A stretch of DNA of 64,000 nt from Romanomermis culicivorax (Eukaryota; Nematoda; Enoplea; Mermithida; Mermithidae): assembly GCA_963922205.1 (NCBI GenBank), contig CAWUHX010000239.1, positions 310,001 to 374,000 of the forward strand, written 5' to 3'. A model generated the notes under the pieces. That model was not told the origin of the DNA, did no database searches, and worked only from the letters and a program-made list of their open reading frames with translations. The position numbers and the translations under genes are program-made. Positions 44,801 to 52,793 of the stretch are shown here, in pieces. How positions within the stretch are numbered: position 1 is the stretch's first letter; each line of letters begins with the position of its first letter.

Positions 44801-46605
44801 GCTCTCAATTGGCCTAAAAATAAAACCCTGTTAATCAAGTACCCAGACCCGAAATAAGACCACCATTTTGTTGGACCCAAACTCGATATTCTTAAAATTT
44901 TGAACCCGGGCTCGATATTTTCAAAATATGCTATCCGGTACATCTCTAATATTTAGCCAAGTTGTTGAACCCAAATTTTCCAGGAAAGCATAAAAAGCGA
45001 CGTTAGCGACGATACGATGTTGAAGTTAGACGAAAAATTAGCCGATGTTTTTAAACTTCACGCTAAAAGCGGTAAAGTCAAAAATCGTATCGAACAAACG
45101 ACATTGAGTTTCAGAATGCGTTGCTTCGAAATGTTATTAATTTTTGTTCATTCGATCGACGATACGACTGTCTTGATGGTAATTAAATTTTCTGTAATCC
45201 TTCCCTCGTTTAATTATATAAAACAACGTTTTTCCAATGCACTAAAAGATTACTTTTGCGTGAATTTTAATGGTGTCATCTTATTCTTAGGATATAGTTC
45301 TACCATTATTAGAAATCATACAACAAGCTTCGAAATTCGGTCATCAGCATTCTAGCATTGTGAGAAGAGCGAACTTTGTCATGAATGCTGTATGCATCAA
45401 AAAATTAAATTTGGATAAAAAGTGTGGTCGAACTGGCGACGAACTTTGTTCAATTATCGACGGAATTTTCAAATTGTCTAACTGCACAGCCGATATTTGT
45501 GTTCAAAGTACGTGTTTCGAAGCTTTGAAGTTCGTTTTACGAATCGGAGCAAAGTTGTACGAACATGATCAAGTATACGTCTTCTGTCTACTTATTTTTA
45601 GTTTTTCCTGTTGTTTCTTATCTGCTCTTCAAACCAGAGATTTTCTATTACAAATTGTGCAAGTAATAATTGTCACCAAAGATTTTATTTTCCAAGTTTT
45701 AAATTATTGGATTTCTTCAGCACGCGTGAAATTGTTTGCTTCTCTTTTCAGGCCTACTTCGACGCTCTCAAAAAGATTGTCGATGAAAAATTAGAATTAT
45801 TCATTATTGAAAAAACTTGCTTGACGTCCGCCAATCATTTCAATTATATTTTCGAGAAATATCCGGTAAAGTTGTCAACAATTTTAAAAAATGTTGACCA
45901 TTTCTTCCTTTATTGCAGGATACCTTCTTGAGTAACGTTATTAACCTCGTTGAGAAATTATCCGACAATAATTTGCGAATCTTCAGATCAACAGAACTGT
46001 CGACATTTTGCCAACTGATATTGAGTAAAGTCAATTTGTCGTCGATTAAGGAGGTAGTCGTATATCGAGAATGCATTCTATTGATCGATAAATTGAATTC
46101 TTTTTCTTTCAAGGATAAATTAAAGTTGAAGACAGTGAAGAAATTTATGAAGATTTTCATTCCATTTTTGTTCGAAATTTTGGATAAATTACATCAAATT
46201 TTGAGCGACAAACCTAAATCGCATTTGAAATCTACATTTTTGTTGGCAATTTTGAACGTTGCGAAATGTTTACAACGTTTCTACGATGCCCAAATAATGA
46301 AATTTGATTGTGAGAGCGACAATCATCAATCGATCGACTTTAAATTCGATAAACAACAAATCGATCATTATCGTGATGTCATACAAAATTTAGCCCACTA
46401 TAAAATGTTTCGTACGAAAGGCAGAAGCACTCAAAATCACAGCGTTCTATGTACGTTGTTGAAGAAGAACTTGGTTTTGAAGCCTCAACGATTTTTCGCT
46501 GATTTGGGAAAATTATTTTTTACAAATCTTAAAACGGGAGATCAAGAAGAATCTGATAACGACGACCAAAAAAAGCCAATGAAGAAGAAAAAGTTGGAAA
46601 GTTGA
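32705..46605 (+). CDS. MYBBP1A: MYBBP1A/POL5-family nucleolar protein, about 15 exons
   Basis: Recognised coding exons: 32705-32827, 32894-33001, 34388-34543, 36571-36681, 36755-36964, 37178-37286, 37463-37551, 37639-38161, 40439-40740, 40799-40999, 43512-43739, 44984-45178, 45291-45572, 45752-45865 and 45919-46605. All have GT-AG borders and compatible phases and give about 1145 residues. The family (MYBBP1A in animals, Pol5 in fungi) consists of helical-repeat nucleolar proteins involved in rRNA production and transcription control. Support: the N-terminal helical region with a LTRGLSSGRQAARVG segment, the long alpha-helical body, a highly acidic tract in exon 11, the following MLKLDEKLADVFK segment, and a lysine-rich C-terminus. 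The start is the first ATG in exon 1, directly after a 3' splice site; an upstream noncoding exon is likely. One short exon between 33001 and 34388 may be missing from the model. Intron repeats are described separately. Confidence 0.85.
32894..33001 (+). CDS. MYBBP1A: MYBBP1A-type exon 2
   Basis: This 36-codon exon lies between CATTTTTAG and GTAAGT. It encodes IVKYCIERLTRGLSSGRQAA, a well-conserved family segment (R-L-x-x-G-L-x-S-x-R-x-x-A-R-x-G). Phase 0 to 0. The reverse-strand frame at 32890-33120 is its shadow. Confidence 0.85.
33002..34387 (+). other. Intron 2, containing an hAT-like element; missing exon possible
   Basis: In related proteins about 15-25 residues lie between the parts encoded by exons 2 and 3. 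A plausible acceptor before ATGGAGATTTTCTC at about 33222 gives no frame that fits both neighbours. Much of the intron is the inserted element 33280-34342. Confidence 0.5.
33280..34342. mobile_element. hAT-like element, ends TAGGATG...CATCCCTA
   Basis: The left end TAGGATGTTCCGGTCAACTG and the right end GGAACCGGTCCATCCCTA are inverted. Flanking octamers ATAGCCAC and ATTACCAC agree at 6 of 8 positions. Subterminal GAAACCGAAAC/CGGTTTT repeats are present at both ends. No transposase was recognised. Confidence 0.65.
34388..34543 (+). CDS. MYBBP1A: MYBBP1A-type exon 3
   Basis: 52 codons from ATTATG after CTTCAG to GAGGAA/GTAAGA. It includes ANSVFGQVLPCLTIVQCLNK, matching the family's F-G-x-x-x-x-L-x-x-x-x-x-L block. 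Phase 0; it joins exon 4 without loss. Confidence 0.8.
34544..36570 (+). other. Intron 3, mostly M1-type and other repeat debris
   Basis: A segment starting CAGGGCCGTGCGCAGGATTT near 35107 is followed by G-runs. At about 35790-36035 there is a truncated M1 copy ending CCCTCCAATTACATGTATG. The overlapping - strand frames at 35214-35741 are repeat shadows. Confidence 0.55.
36571..36681 (+). CDS. MYBBP1A: MYBBP1A-type exon 4
   Basis: 37 codons between TTTTTCAG and AAA/GTGAGT, phase 0. It encodes an amphipathic helical segment with VDLIDQLLDLTLKVFEASPF. Confidence 0.82.
36755..36964 (+). CDS. MYBBP1A: MYBBP1A-type exon 5
   Basis: 70 codons between ATACAG and ATA/GTACGT, phase 0. The content is helical, with NNLWLILGLKEIFPDHIVKK. 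Confidence 0.82.
37178..37286 (+). CDS. MYBBP1A: MYBBP1A-type exon 6
   Basis: It lies between CATTTTAG and GGAAA/GTAAGA, 109 nt, ending in phase 1. It encodes FPVVHPGIICLFKSMLQNVP. Confidence 0.82.
37463..37551 (+). CDS. MYBBP1A: MYBBP1A-type exon 7
   Basis: 89 nt between CATTTTAG and CAG/GTAGTT. The first two bases complete the split codon from exon 6. It encodes YGYQTLEKIFPFIETEAQ. Confidence 0.82.
37639..38161 (+). CDS. MYBBP1A: MYBBP1A-type exon 8 (largest internal exon)
   Basis: 523 nt between TTTTCCAG and GAAG/GTTAGT. It is continuously helical with HEAT-like leucine spacing and many lysines (RRFLLALINELINLENKTEK). The long - strand frame (37755-38147) is an antisense shadow. Confidence 0.88.
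38162..40438 (+). other. Intron 8, 2277 bp, dominated by one hAT-C MITE
   Basis: It contains the element 38300-39535 with a perfect 8-bp duplication. The remaining 0.9 kb (39544-40438) is AT-rich, with a short near-duplicate of TTCAAATTTTATTCCAAA just after the element and nothing else recognisable. Confidence 0.7.
38300..39535. mobile_element. hAT-C MITE, 1236 bp, duplication ATTCAAAT
   Basis: ATTCAAAT lies at 38292-38299 and 39536-39543. The ends are CAGGGTTTTTTTTGGGTT and GGCCTAAAAAACCCTG. Subterminal blocks (AGGCCATTTAGCTCCTAA, CAGTAGAAGCCCA) are shared with the copy at 43953-44830. Two hairpin modules (near 38872 and 39342) and an R5-type block lie inside. Confidence 0.9.
40439..40740 (+). 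CDS. MYBBP1A: MYBBP1A-type exon 9
   Basis: 302 nt between TTTTTCTAG and GAA/GTAAGA. It completes the phase-1 codon from exon 8. It encodes YENCKDRLKNEATCKLIKKV and a further helical segment with GVERGFYVLMQYFAMGAIV. Confidence 0.85.
40799..40999 (+). CDS. MYBBP1A: MYBBP1A-type exon 10
   Basis: 67 codons between TTCGCAG and AAG/GTTAGC. It includes TWFDVLLDLVLLILSKENRH, the conserved W-x-x-V-L-x-x-x-L-x-L-L segment just before the family's acidic tract. Phase 0. Confidence 0.87.
41010..43455 (-). repeat. Repeat R1 with internal duplication and inverted arms, fills intron 10
   Basis: This is the fullest copy of R1. It has a direct repeat (41020-41230 against 41410-41645), a nested unit (about 41831-42858) with inverted ends CAGTGTTTTTTTTT and GGAAAAAACAGTG, and long inverted arms (42050-42450 against 42880-43230). 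GC hairpins are at 41162, 42189 and 42688. The right end is CATGTACAAAAAACCCTG. It makes up almost the whole intron (41000-43511). The short frames here are not genes. Confidence 0.75.
43512..43739 (+). CDS. MYBBP1A: MYBBP1A-type exon 11 (acidic tract)
   Basis: 76 codons between TTTTTAAG and ACG/GTGATT, phase 0. A run of Asp/Glu with Ser/Lys (EESEDEESEKDDDDEDYTDE) is followed by ALEDAIQNALRDADALE. An acidic region at this place is a hallmark of the family. Confidence 0.85.
43740..44983 (+). other. Intron 11 with nested elements
   Basis: A GGTGCCCGGACCCGAAAC-type element (about 43775-43952 and 44831-44955, ends GTATCGGGT and ACATCTC) is split by the hAT-C copy 43953-44830. Confidence 0.65.
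43953..44830. mobile_element. hAT-C MITE, 878-bp copy nested in another repeat
   Basis: The ends are CAGGGTTTTATTTTTC and ATAAAACCCTG. Flanking octamers TGTATCAA and TTAATCAA are similar, not identical. It is collinear with 38300-39535 but lacks part of the interior. Confidence 0.8.
44984..45178 (+). CDS. MYBBP1A: MYBBP1A-type exon 12
   Basis: 65 codons between TTTTCCAG and ATG/GTAATT. It contains DDTMLKLDEKLADVFKLHAK, the block that directly follows the acidic tract in this family (M-x-x-L-D-x-x-L-A-x-x-F). This is the strongest single family match. Confidence 0.9.
45291..45572 (+). CDS. MYBBP1A: MYBBP1A-type exon 13
   Basis: 94 codons between TTCTTAG and CAA/GTATAC. It starts DIVLPLLEIIQQASKFG (family motif L-x-x-L-L-x-x-I) and contains a Cys-rich helical part. 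Confidence 0.87.
45752..45865 (+). CDS. MYBBP1A: MYBBP1A-type exon 14
   Basis: 38 codons between CTTTTCAG and CCG/GTAAAG, phase 0. It encodes AYFDALKKIVDEKLELFIIE and a further helical part. Confidence 0.85.
45919..46605 (+). CDS. MYBBP1A: MYBBP1A-type terminal exon 15
   Basis: It starts after TATTGCAG and runs 228 codons to TGA. It is helical, then ends with an acidic patch and a Lys-rich tail (KKPMKKKKLES), consistent with nuclear or nucleolar targeting. The - strand frame at 45840-46160 is a shadow. Confidence 0.9.
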   Translation, partial: DTFLSNVINLVEKLSDNNLRIFRSTELSTFCQLILSKVNLSSIKEVVVYRECILLIDKLNSFSFKDKLKLKTVKKFMKIFIPFLFEILDKLHQILSDKPKSHLKSTFLLAILNVAKCLQRFYDAQIMKFDCESDNHQSIDFKFDKQQIDHYRDVIQNLAHYKMFRTKGRSTQNHSVLCTLLKKNLVLKPQRFFADLGKLFFTNLKTGDQEESDNDDQKKPMKKKKLES

Positions 46606-46625
46606 AATAATATTTTATGATTTGA

Positions 46626-46631
46626 AATAAA
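46626..46631 (+). terminator. Polyadenylation signal AATAAA of the MYBBP1A-type gene
   Basis: The canonical hexamer lies 21 bp after the stop codon. The convergent gene's last exon stops only 39 bp further on, so the two 3' UTRs must overlap or abut. Confidence 0.75.
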
Positions 46632-46669
46632 TGTCCACATGAGAAACTAAAATTTCGAATTATTTTTTG

Positions 46670-46757
46670 TTACATGTGAACAGGATGTTTTGGTAGTTCA
46701 ACATTCTGATAGTCAATCATTTTCAATAATTCTCTCGCCATTCTATTCATTGGTGAC
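46670..46757 (-). CDS. Terminal exon of a convergent, unidentified host gene
   Basis: On the - strand a strong acceptor (TTTTTCTTCAG) precedes an 88-nt exon in phase 1 that reads SPMNRMARELLKMIDYQNVE and ends VHM before TAA. The clean border, balanced codon use and in-frame stop make a real last coding exon likely. I do not recognise the protein. Upstream exons would lie at higher coordinates, but the LTR element (46902-61003) occupies that side, so the element is either in an intron or has damaged this gene. Confidence 0.6.
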
Positions 46758-46897
46758 CTGAAGAAAAACAAAATTTATAGGTATTGAGATTAAAATTTAA
46801 TTTGGGGGAAGAACACATATTTTTCGAAATAAAAAGTCATCGCACTTGCCGTGCAGAACTCCACTGTGGCAATCAGTCTATTCACTTTCAAATGAGC

Positions 46898-46901
46898 CTG
46901 G
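46898..46901. repeat. Target-site duplication CTGG, left
   Basis: CTGG directly precedes the 5' LTR, and the same four bases follow the 3' LTR at 61004-61007. Confidence 0.85.
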
Positions 46902-47436
46902 TGTCATGTGCCGACGGATTTCGTCGAAGGTCACGTGATTCACATCACAATTTTCCATTATGTTTTTCGTTATGTTTTGTGTTACAGTAATTTACATCAA
47001 TTTTGCGTTTCGTTTTTATACTTTTTACATGCAATTTATGTGTGTACTTTTCATGTTTATTTCTGTTGCTTTCACGCACATTTTATTTCCATTTCGAATT
47101 ATTATTTTGTTATACACGTAGACTACGGTATGTGCCCGCTAGTCAAGAATTTCCGTTAGAGATAAGCTCTCCGAGCTCATCGCTGTAATTAGAGCACAAC
47201 GTGCACTTCTTATCAGTAAAAACTAGCAACGTTTCGCAACGCGAAATGACTAGTTGGAAATTCTCACTAGTGACGTTCCTATGCTAAGCATGGAGAGTGA
47301 AAACTCGCCCCAATGCTTAACGTTGTGAACTGGAAAATGTCTATGTGATCATAGGCATCTTCTGCAATGATTTCCGCTGCAGAAGTTAGCTTGGGGGAGT
47401 GTCAACTCCGCCCAAGGCATACTGTAGTTTATGGAG

Positions 47437-47449
47437 CCCTTTAAAAGGG
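47437..47449 (+). promoter_or_regulatory. TATA-like core promoter in 5' LTR
   Basis: CCCTTTAAAAGGG is preserved in the 3' LTR at 60114-60126. Its place upstream of the AATAAA hexamer fits the LTR promoter. Confidence 0.5.
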
Positions 47450-47576
47450 CATGTTTTGTCTTTTTGTCACTCATTATTGGGCCTAACTGGTTTTCGTCGT
47501 TTTAGCTTTACGTCGCGTCCGCCGTCGTCAATTTTATTATATTTTATTGTTGTCAACTGCGCCTTGCCGTACATCG

Positions 47577-47582
47577 AATAAA
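47577..47582 (+). terminator. LTR polyadenylation signal AATAAA
   Basis: It is conserved at 60254-60259 in the 3' LTR, where it would serve to end element transcripts. Confidence 0.5.
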
Positions 47583-48326
47583 TTTACATATTTTCGCCCT
47601 GGCCTACATACACACATCGCCTACAGTAACCCGACCGTAGGAACCCATCCCCGTCGCTGTCTATTGTAGAACCCCGTCGCCCCTCGCCGAAGAAACGTCC
47701 ATTATCGCCGCCTGCCAATCAGCAGCCGCCGAACCCCACGTCGAATTGCCCGGATTCCCATTCCCGTACAACGCCGTCCGTAGGACCCCGTTTGACCCCG
47801 AACCCATCGCCCAGCGCCGAGTAATTTGAGAAGAGGTGTCGTAAGTCTTCTCAGGGGTTATTGTTGTTGAGGGTATATTTGTGGGAGTCTCCCCTAAGCT
47901 AGTTTTCCCCCGGAAGGACTCTCAATTATGTAAGCCCTCAGACCCTCAAGGTCAGGGCCAATAAGGGAATTTAGGTTAACAATCAGGTCCCCTACAGTAT
48001 GCCATTCCTCGAATGGCACCGTCCCCCCATTCCGGTGAATGAGGACTAGGGATTGGCACCCCCGACCCGGCTGCGTTGTCCATTATTCTACAGCATTAAC
48101 CCTAGGACAAGGCCGAGGTACACCATAGGTTTACCTGTGGTAGTACCAGCTGGGTTGGGTTCCCGAAACAAAGAATTATACTTGAGCCACCCCACGGGGT
48201 CACAGCATGCCACCTACAGTGTCATGACCATATTTCCTTTGGGATATGGTAGGGGTTTGCCTGTCAATGTAACTGATCACCCAATTTCAGTTAATGTGAC
48301 ATGGCTCCACTTCGTTTAATGTGACA

Positions 48327-48344
48327 TGGCAAGGCTGGAAAATC
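48327..48344 (+). promoter_or_regulatory. Putative primer binding site
   Basis: TGGCAAGGCTGGAAAATC begins at the first base after the 5' LTR and starts with TGG, as expected for pairing with the CCA end of a tRNA. I cannot name the tRNA. Confidence 0.6.
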
Positions 48345-50880
48345 GACCTTTAAGTCTGACTCCACAGTCCTTAGGAACGAACCTTTTACCATTTTGAGTG
48401 AGATACCTCTTTCAATTAGGTAACTTTTCGGTTTGAGTAGGGGAAACCTCCATCAGACCATGAGAATCGCCACTTGAGTGGGGAAACCTCTCTCAGGTCT
48501 GCTGATTCGCATTCCAAGTGGGATCACTGACCCTTAGGATGAAATTTTTGCCCTCATGTAAGCGGATACGCCCTTAAGAAGGTACACTGCCCCTTAGGTC
48601 GGAATAGGCCCTTATATTCGAGTTTAACGCCAACTCAGATAGCACCGCATTTGAGTAAAATCTAATTACTGTAGGTCGGGATTTACCCCATGTGTGATTA
48701 ATTCAATGATTCTTGTGCGTAATTAATGCCTTATGAGTATAGTAACTCCCGTAAGCTTTAATTATTCCACTGGTGTCGATTTTTTTCCCCTAGATTTAAT
48801 CCCCAGGAGTCATAAAATTCTCAGAGTTGAGTCAATCGAGTGTTCTGCCTACATCTCCTCTGAGCTTTCATTTTTTTTCTTTCTTTCCATTTTTTTTCTC
48901 AATTTTGGGCTGCCATTCACTGCGTGTGATTGGATAGGTTACTGTAGCGCCGTAGGCCTTTTGGTTACAGTATGACTGCGATTTGCACATACTCTAACTA
49001 CAGTATACCTGGGTACGGGTACTTGAGTATCACAGCCCTTGAGGTTTTCACAGCCCCTGAGAGTTTCGGGATCTCCGATCATGAGGTACTACACCCTCCA
49101 CTCTTGATTCTGGACGTCAAGTGTGGTCCTGATTTGTTATCTGTGTCCGGTATGTGTGTCAACACATTCTTTCAAAACTTTTTCTTATCTTCCCTGAGCA
49201 CTTGCCAAGTTGCTCATTTTTCCGGCCAAACAAGCCAAAATTTTACTGTTGACACATATAACACCGTACTTAGCAGATCACATTGCTTATCTTTCGGGTC
49301 TCAAATTTTATTTTATTTACTTTACTTTTTATTTCTCTTGGTCTTCTATGCGTAGCGTGTGACCCAATTATAATAATTTTTCACCCTGTAAATTTTCTTA
49401 TCTCAAAAATCAACTCAAATAAAAACTAATAACTGGGTTGGTTGTTCAACATACCTCAGCTGGGTTGGTTGTTCAACATACGCAACTGTTGGGCATTTGC
49501 AGTCAGTACTGCCTGTGTCTAACAACCGCAAGGGTTGACAACCTTCTTGTAAAATTTCTTATCTAAATCCTCTCATTTCTTTCTCATCTATAATCTCCTT
49601 TAGTGTCCCCACCAGAATAATTCCTCAGGAATTATGGCACAGCCACTGGTTGGGCCTGAAGTGTAAAAGACCCCCTTGTATTCATTTCTTTACACTCAAA
49701 CGCCTTCGTTAGCTGGCCTAATAATGTCCGCACTAGAGTCGCCCTTAATCCTGAGTCCGCCTCCGTTGGTTTGTCCCTTAGCATAATATAACCACTAGTC
49801 CACCTAAGCGAAGGTGTTCGAGTCCGCCTAAACACGTTACAACTAAGTCCACCTTAGCTCCTCACTTTACACTCATTTATTCCAGACAGACTGTACCCCT
49901 GATCTCAAGACGCGTTGAGCCTAGCCTCGATTCATAGGAGGAAGCCTGCATTTCCCCACCTCCACCTTTGGCACAGCTGGGCCAAGGACCCCCATGCCCT
50001 TTTACTGACTGAGTGTGTCAGAATAGCACCTTGGTACCTGGTGCTCTTATATCTCAACTGGTGACCTGCGATCCTCACTTCATCTCAGTGAATGGAAACC
50101 CGGCCCCCAGCTGTATATAATACTCCTGGAGAGTACCCGTTCTGTTCGAAACGGGCATTCCCGTTTTGGGCACGGTTGTAGCATATATGCGAATGACGTC
50201 CTCCCGGGATCCTCCTGTCTAGTCATCACACTTTTCAGAGTTCGCAATTGCTCCTAGTGAGTGAGGCCGATTGCGTAATAGTGAGTTCCCCTTTGCGTAG
50301 TCTGGTTTGTAAACTAATTTTGTCCCTAGCTATTAGCACCTACTCAGTTTACTTTAAGTTGTCCCCCTTTACTTATTAATTCTTAAGCTACTCCATGCGC
50401 TACTCCTGGTGAGTAGGACTTTGTCGGTTACGAGCCCTCCCATATCCCAAAGTTTGTAAACTAGCACACCGGACTTAACCTCCAAATAAAATTCCCTTTT
50501 GAGCAGGTTTATCCATACGTCCTCATGTCGATTCCTTAATTTTATGGTTGGAGTTCCACCACTTTTATTCAAATTTATCTTACTTTTGGTTCAAATAACC
50601 GGGCCTTGCCCCATTCATCTCTAAAGTTTGGGTATAATTTCTCCTCCCTTTACACTTGGGTTATCCCCTCTTTAACTACGTAGGTGACCAGATAATTCCC
50701 TTCTGAGTCAACCTATCTTCTCTCCTGGCTGTTCTGAGAGCTAAAACCTTGTTCTTTTCTAGCCCCATTGCTGAGTGGCCGCTAGATATTGTAAAGAACA
50801 AGAGTTACAGCCTCAACATGCTGTCGCCCTAACGATCTCGTACTTCCCGCGCTTCCTCGCCAGGGGACTACAAAAGTAAC
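48345..50880 (+). other. Long 5' internal leader of the retroelement
   Basis: About 2.5 kb lie between the primer site and gag. Two frames (48733-48975 and 48972-49355) are open but lack recognisable domains. A direct duplication of CTGGGTTGGTTGTTCAACAT lies at about 49433-49485. The function could be packaging or translation control. It may also be removed by splicing. Confidence 0.5.
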
Positions 50881-51041
50881 TCTTACTTCACTTCTGCAAA
50901 ATAGAGACACCTAGACGTTCCTGTCGCCTTAGTACTAAGCTTAAGCAGACAAGTGAGCCCCTCTCTATTCAGTTTGATCGAATAACTTCACAGGCACAAT
51001 CATCAGTCTTAGACACCTTACAGGAAGACGAATTCTCATCT

Positions 51042-51563
51042 ATGAAGTCAGAAATTGATTTACCTTCACAGATTGAGAATAAGGTCCAAGCTGCATTTGA
51101 GAATGCCCTTGGACCACTCAACCAAAAGCTGGAGGCTATGAATGGCAGAAGGCACCCTCCTGTGTCCAGCTTCATGGCCCCTCTTGCCTTTTCAAGTGCT
51201 TTTGGTGAGTCAATTACGGATTTCATATCTCACTTGACCCGTTTCTTTACACTTCAAGGGGTAACAGAAGCGGATCATGCATATAAAATCGCGTTTTTGG
51301 AGTCTTGCCTCACAGGTCCTGCTCTGGCATCCTACCGGGACTTTAGCAGTGGTACTCTGCAGCCTACCCGCTATGAAGAGTTCATGGCTTTTCTTAGGAG
51401 AGACTTTCCAGTAGGGCGTGACTCAGATCTGCATCAGCAGTTGATTCAAGATCGCCTGCAGAAGCCGACTGAGTCCGCGATAGTCTATCTTGAGCACCTT
51501 AAGAGAATGTCCAGGGTGGCTTATCTGGATCTCGCGACTGACGTTAGGGATTCTATATTATAA
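51042..51563 (+). pseudogene. gag: Retroelement gag, capsid part (frame broken)
   Basis: The frame encodes 173 residues from the ATG and is open upstream without an ATG for about 50 codons more. It carries the retrotransposon capsid pattern: FSSAFGESITDFISHLTRFF, then DHAYKIAFLESCLTGPALAS and a YEEFMAFLRRDF segment followed by LHQQLIQDRLQ. This is the helical Ty3-type capsid N-terminal domain that forms the virus-like particle. It stops at TAA at 51561. The capsid similarity continues in another frame from about 51563, so a one-base indel lies around 51550-51565. Confidence 0.8.
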
Positions 51564-52707
51564 AACCTATCTTTCTGAGAGGGTTGAAACCAGTCCTTAG
51601 AGATAGTATTAAGTTCAGGGAGTTCACAACTCTTGAAGAGACTCTCAAAGCAGCCTGTTACACAGAATCACAGATTTTTCAGGATGAGATTAGGTATACT
51701 GCCCCATCTAATGCTGTTTTCTCTTCAGAACAAAGGACCACCGACAACGTCAGGTCAATGTTGAATCAAAGGGGCACCACTCAACGTCCATTGGTAACGC
51801 CGTCCGAAGAAATTCGACGTTTACAATCAGAGATGGCCCGGCTTACGGCTCACGTTGCCCGACTTACGGCTCAGCAATCGGCGCCGCCTTCGAGAAATTC
51901 GATGCCGTCATCGACGCCCTCGACGCATGTCCAGACCGCCGGCGACCGCCCGTCAGGGGCACATCTACGGATGTGCTCCTACCATGGACGCTGCACCCAC
52001 AACGACGCTAATTGCCGGGCCCAACATCCCGATAGCGCCGGCCCTAGCACCGCCACCGCCACCGGTGCCAGCCGTTGCTATTTTTGTCGAAACGAGGGCG
52101 CACCCGACCGACCGATGCGACAGACCCTGCCCGCATTGCCGAAAGTTACGAGTGCACCGGGCTTCGGCCTGCCCAAACCGAAGTTCGACATTGCCTGGTG
52201 AGACTAATTTTGGTAATTCTAATTACTCTCCTCAGGGGGCAAGTGGAAATTTTCGGCGATATGCTGATCCAACTCCTCACGGGACAGGGAACCAATATCG
52301 GTCACCCGCACGGCGAAATAATGCTGTAGGGGCTACCGACGGTCTTCTTCACCCAGATCTCTTTGATCTGGATGATGAAGTTCTGGCTGAACATCTGGCG
52401 GATCACTCACAACTGTGTTATCCTGTCTGTATAATCAGTATTGGGTTTTCAGCTGCCGCAGTGGTTTCGGCACCGACTCCGTCGTCAGCCTTTCCGCCGC
52501 CGCCACCGAAATACGCGACGCCGGTCAACGTAAACTCGTCAATGACACCGAAAACGACTGGCAACGTCAGCGTAATCGCGTCGTATCGACCGATGGAAGG
52601 TACAACGGCGCCACCAGCACGTGTTATCAACCAGGGACCGCGGCCCCGAATTCCCACGGACTCGGCGTTGGAGGTCGTTGGTCAATTGGAATTGATGAAT
52701 CTGATAG
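51564..52707 (+). pseudogene. gag: Retroelement gag, 3' part with Cys/His knuckles (second frame break)
   Basis: After the first break the capsid frame runs from about 51563 (SIKFREFTTLEETLKAACYT) through a coiled Arg/Leu segment (EEIRRLQSEMARLTAHVARL) to a Cys/His motif CSYHGRCTHNDANC typical of gag nucleocapsid, then CYFC. Near 52095 the second half of the next knuckle and a further one (CPHCRKLRVHRASAC) are in the other frame (open 51855-53144), so a second one-base indel or a frameshift site lies there. The frame then continues with Pro/Thr-rich sequence to a possible splice donor at 52708. Nucleic acid packaging is the expected role. Confidence 0.7.
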
Positions 52708-52793
52708 GTAAACTACCTTCTTTTTCTGAAGTTTCAGATCTGAAAATCAGATGTCCTTATAAGTCTCCGACTTTAATGATTTCTTGTTTACAG
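52708..52793 (+). other. Candidate 86-bp intron inside the retroelement
   Basis: It starts GTAAAC, is T-rich and ends TTTCTTGTTTACAG. Its removal would carry the gag 3' frame directly into the next open frame with the phase kept. It is more AT-rich than both neighbours. No transcript evidence. Confidence 0.45.

Larger units (their letters stand above)
46902..48326 (+). repeat. 5' LTR, 1425 bp
   Basis: It begins TGTCATGTGCCGACGG and ends TTTAATGTGACA. A TATA-like palindrome CCCTTTAAAAGGG lies at 47437-47449 and an AATAAA at 47577-47582, about 130 bp apart, suggesting the U3-R-U5 layout. Open frames inside (such as 48053-48319) occur identically in both LTRs and are not considered genes. Confidence 0.93.

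Noticed and set aside
46908-47188. Cys/Phe-rich frames at the start of both LTRs (also 59585-59865)
   Set aside because: AT-rich U3-like sequence; frames overlap each other and show no family similarity.
48053-48319. 88-codon frame in the 5' LTR and its copy at 60730
   Set aside because: Identical position in both LTRs follows from LTR duplication; there is no domain and substitutions do not favour synonymous sites by eye.
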